DNA of 64,000 nucleotides, taken from assembly GCA_019113165.1 (NCBI GenBank), contig DXHV01000077.1, positions 46,777 through 110,776 on the forward strand, in the 5' to 3' direction. The stretch is from Candidatus Desulfovibrio intestinipullorum. Lineage in GTDB: Bacteria > Desulfobacterota > Desulfovibrionia > Desulfovibrionales > Desulfovibrionaceae. Under the pieces are notes generated by a model, which had not been told where the DNA came from, did not search any database, and worked only from the letters and a program-made list of their open reading frames with translations. Below are positions 63,686 through 64,000 of this stretch, in pieces (within the stretch, counting starts at the first letter, position 1; the number at the start of each line of letters is the position of its first letter). The position numbers and the translations under genes were made by a program.

Positions 63686-64000
63686 GGTCGTGTTGACAAA
63701 ATCGAAAGCCAGCCAATCTGACTTCGACTTTGCCATAGGGTGTGATTTTGATATTGTATCCATACAGATCCACTAAGGAGCCTTCTGCATGGATGCCGTC
63801 AAAGCTCACCACCGACATGATATCACTGATGAACTTTGGGACAAGATTGCATCGTTTTTCTCCAATAGCACGGGGAAGCGTGGTCGCCCTGCCGGAGACA
63901 ACAGACGCTTTTTCAACGCTGTCATATGGGTTATGCGCTCGGGGGCGCCTTGGCGAGATCTCCCTCCAGATTATGGGAATTGGAACAGCATTTTTGTGAG
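63686..64000 (+). mobile_element. IS5-family insertion sequence, left end and start of transposase; runs off the window
   Basis: The transposase starts about 100 bases inside the proposed end. The left terminus is placed at GGTCGTGTTGACAAAA, just after a CTA that could be the 3-bp target duplication (TNA) of the IS427/IS1031 groups. The right end is not in the window, so the inverted repeat and duplication cannot be confirmed. Confidence 0.75.
63789..64000 (+). CDS. IS5-family transposase, N-terminal part (DUF4096-type)
   Basis: The 70 visible residues start at MDAVKAHHRHDITDELWDKI with AAGGAG upstream. They contain the helix-turn-helix-like N-terminal domain found before IS5 transposases: GKRGRPAGDNRRFFNAVIWV, MRSGAPWRDLPPDYGNWNSI. 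The DDE catalytic domain lies beyond the right edge. Codon and motif integrity over this stretch suggests a recent, possibly active element. Confidence 0.9.
   Translation, partial: MDAVKAHHRHDITDELWDKIASFFSNSTGKRGRPAGDNRRFFNAVIWVMRSGAPWRDLPPDYGNWNSIFV

Overview
The window is a 64 kb piece of a sulfate-reducing deltaproteobacterial chromosome, most likely from the Desulfovibrionaceae. The evidence is a dissimilatory sulfite reductase operon (dsrA-dsrB-dsrD), an F-type ATP synthase operon with paired b and b' subunits and no a or c genes, an ADP-forming acyl-CoA synthetase next to a four-subunit 2-oxoacid:ferredoxin oxidoreductase, and a biotin-type locus in which bioF follows a set of private fatty-acid-synthesis-like genes. 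Genes are G+C-rich; several intergenic regions are very A+T-rich. No rRNA, CRISPR array or prophage was seen. The only clear mobile element is an IS5-like element cut by the right edge.

Layout. 0-1.4 kb: the 5' part of a secreted polysaccharide deacetylase and two tandem copies of a tRNA-Val(CAC)/tRNA-Asp(GTC) pair. 1.6-8.6 kb: polysaccharide genes (undecaprenyl-phosphate sugar transferase, glycosyltransferase, UDP-GlcNAc 4-epimerase), an AsmA-like protein and a metallo-beta-lactamase-fold hydrolase. 8.75-21.2 kb: tRNA-Arg, then a catabolic module made of an IclR regulator, BCCT transporter, RidA, FAD-dependent amine or amino-acid oxidoreductase, ADP-forming acyl-CoA synthetase, 2-oxoacid:ferredoxin oxidoreductase and an MFS transporter. 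Palindromic operators lie in the control regions. 21.7-24.3 kb: a glycosyltransferase and queE-queD. 24.7-29.1 kb: a translationally coupled operon of a short hotdog protein, SDR, acyl carrier protein, ketosynthase, second hotdog protein and BioF. 29.2-32 kb: dsrABD. 32.5-36.9 kb: two unknown coupled genes, rlpA, a DegT aminotransferase and a GT2. 37-39 kb: lepA. 39.3-45.2 kb: atpF'-F-H-A-G-D-C. 45.7-54.2 kb: a long same-strand string pyrK-pyrD-acyltransferase-SDR-ABC-F-Nudix-M24 peptidase-aroK. 54.7-61 kb: asd, a TtuA-type tRNA thiolase, an acyltransferase, speB, a DUF533/TerB-like protein and a 2-hydroxyacid dehydrogenase. 61-64 kb: a 1 kb gene-poor stretch, a secreted arylsulfotransferase-like protein and the IS5-like element.

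How the genes fit together. The 9-21 kb module reads as a pathway: uptake (BCCT and/or MFS), flavin-dependent oxidation of a C-N bond, imine hydrolysis by RidA, oxidative decarboxylation of the 2-oxoacid to an acyl-CoA with reduced ferredoxin, and ATP formation by the ADP-forming synthetase. The substrate cannot be read from sequence. The 24.7-29.1 kb operon looks like a dedicated acyl-chain builder feeding BioF. Its two hotdog proteins each keep a different half of the FabZ catalytic pair, which suggests an obligate heterodimeric dehydratase. These two modules are the most interesting parts of the window.
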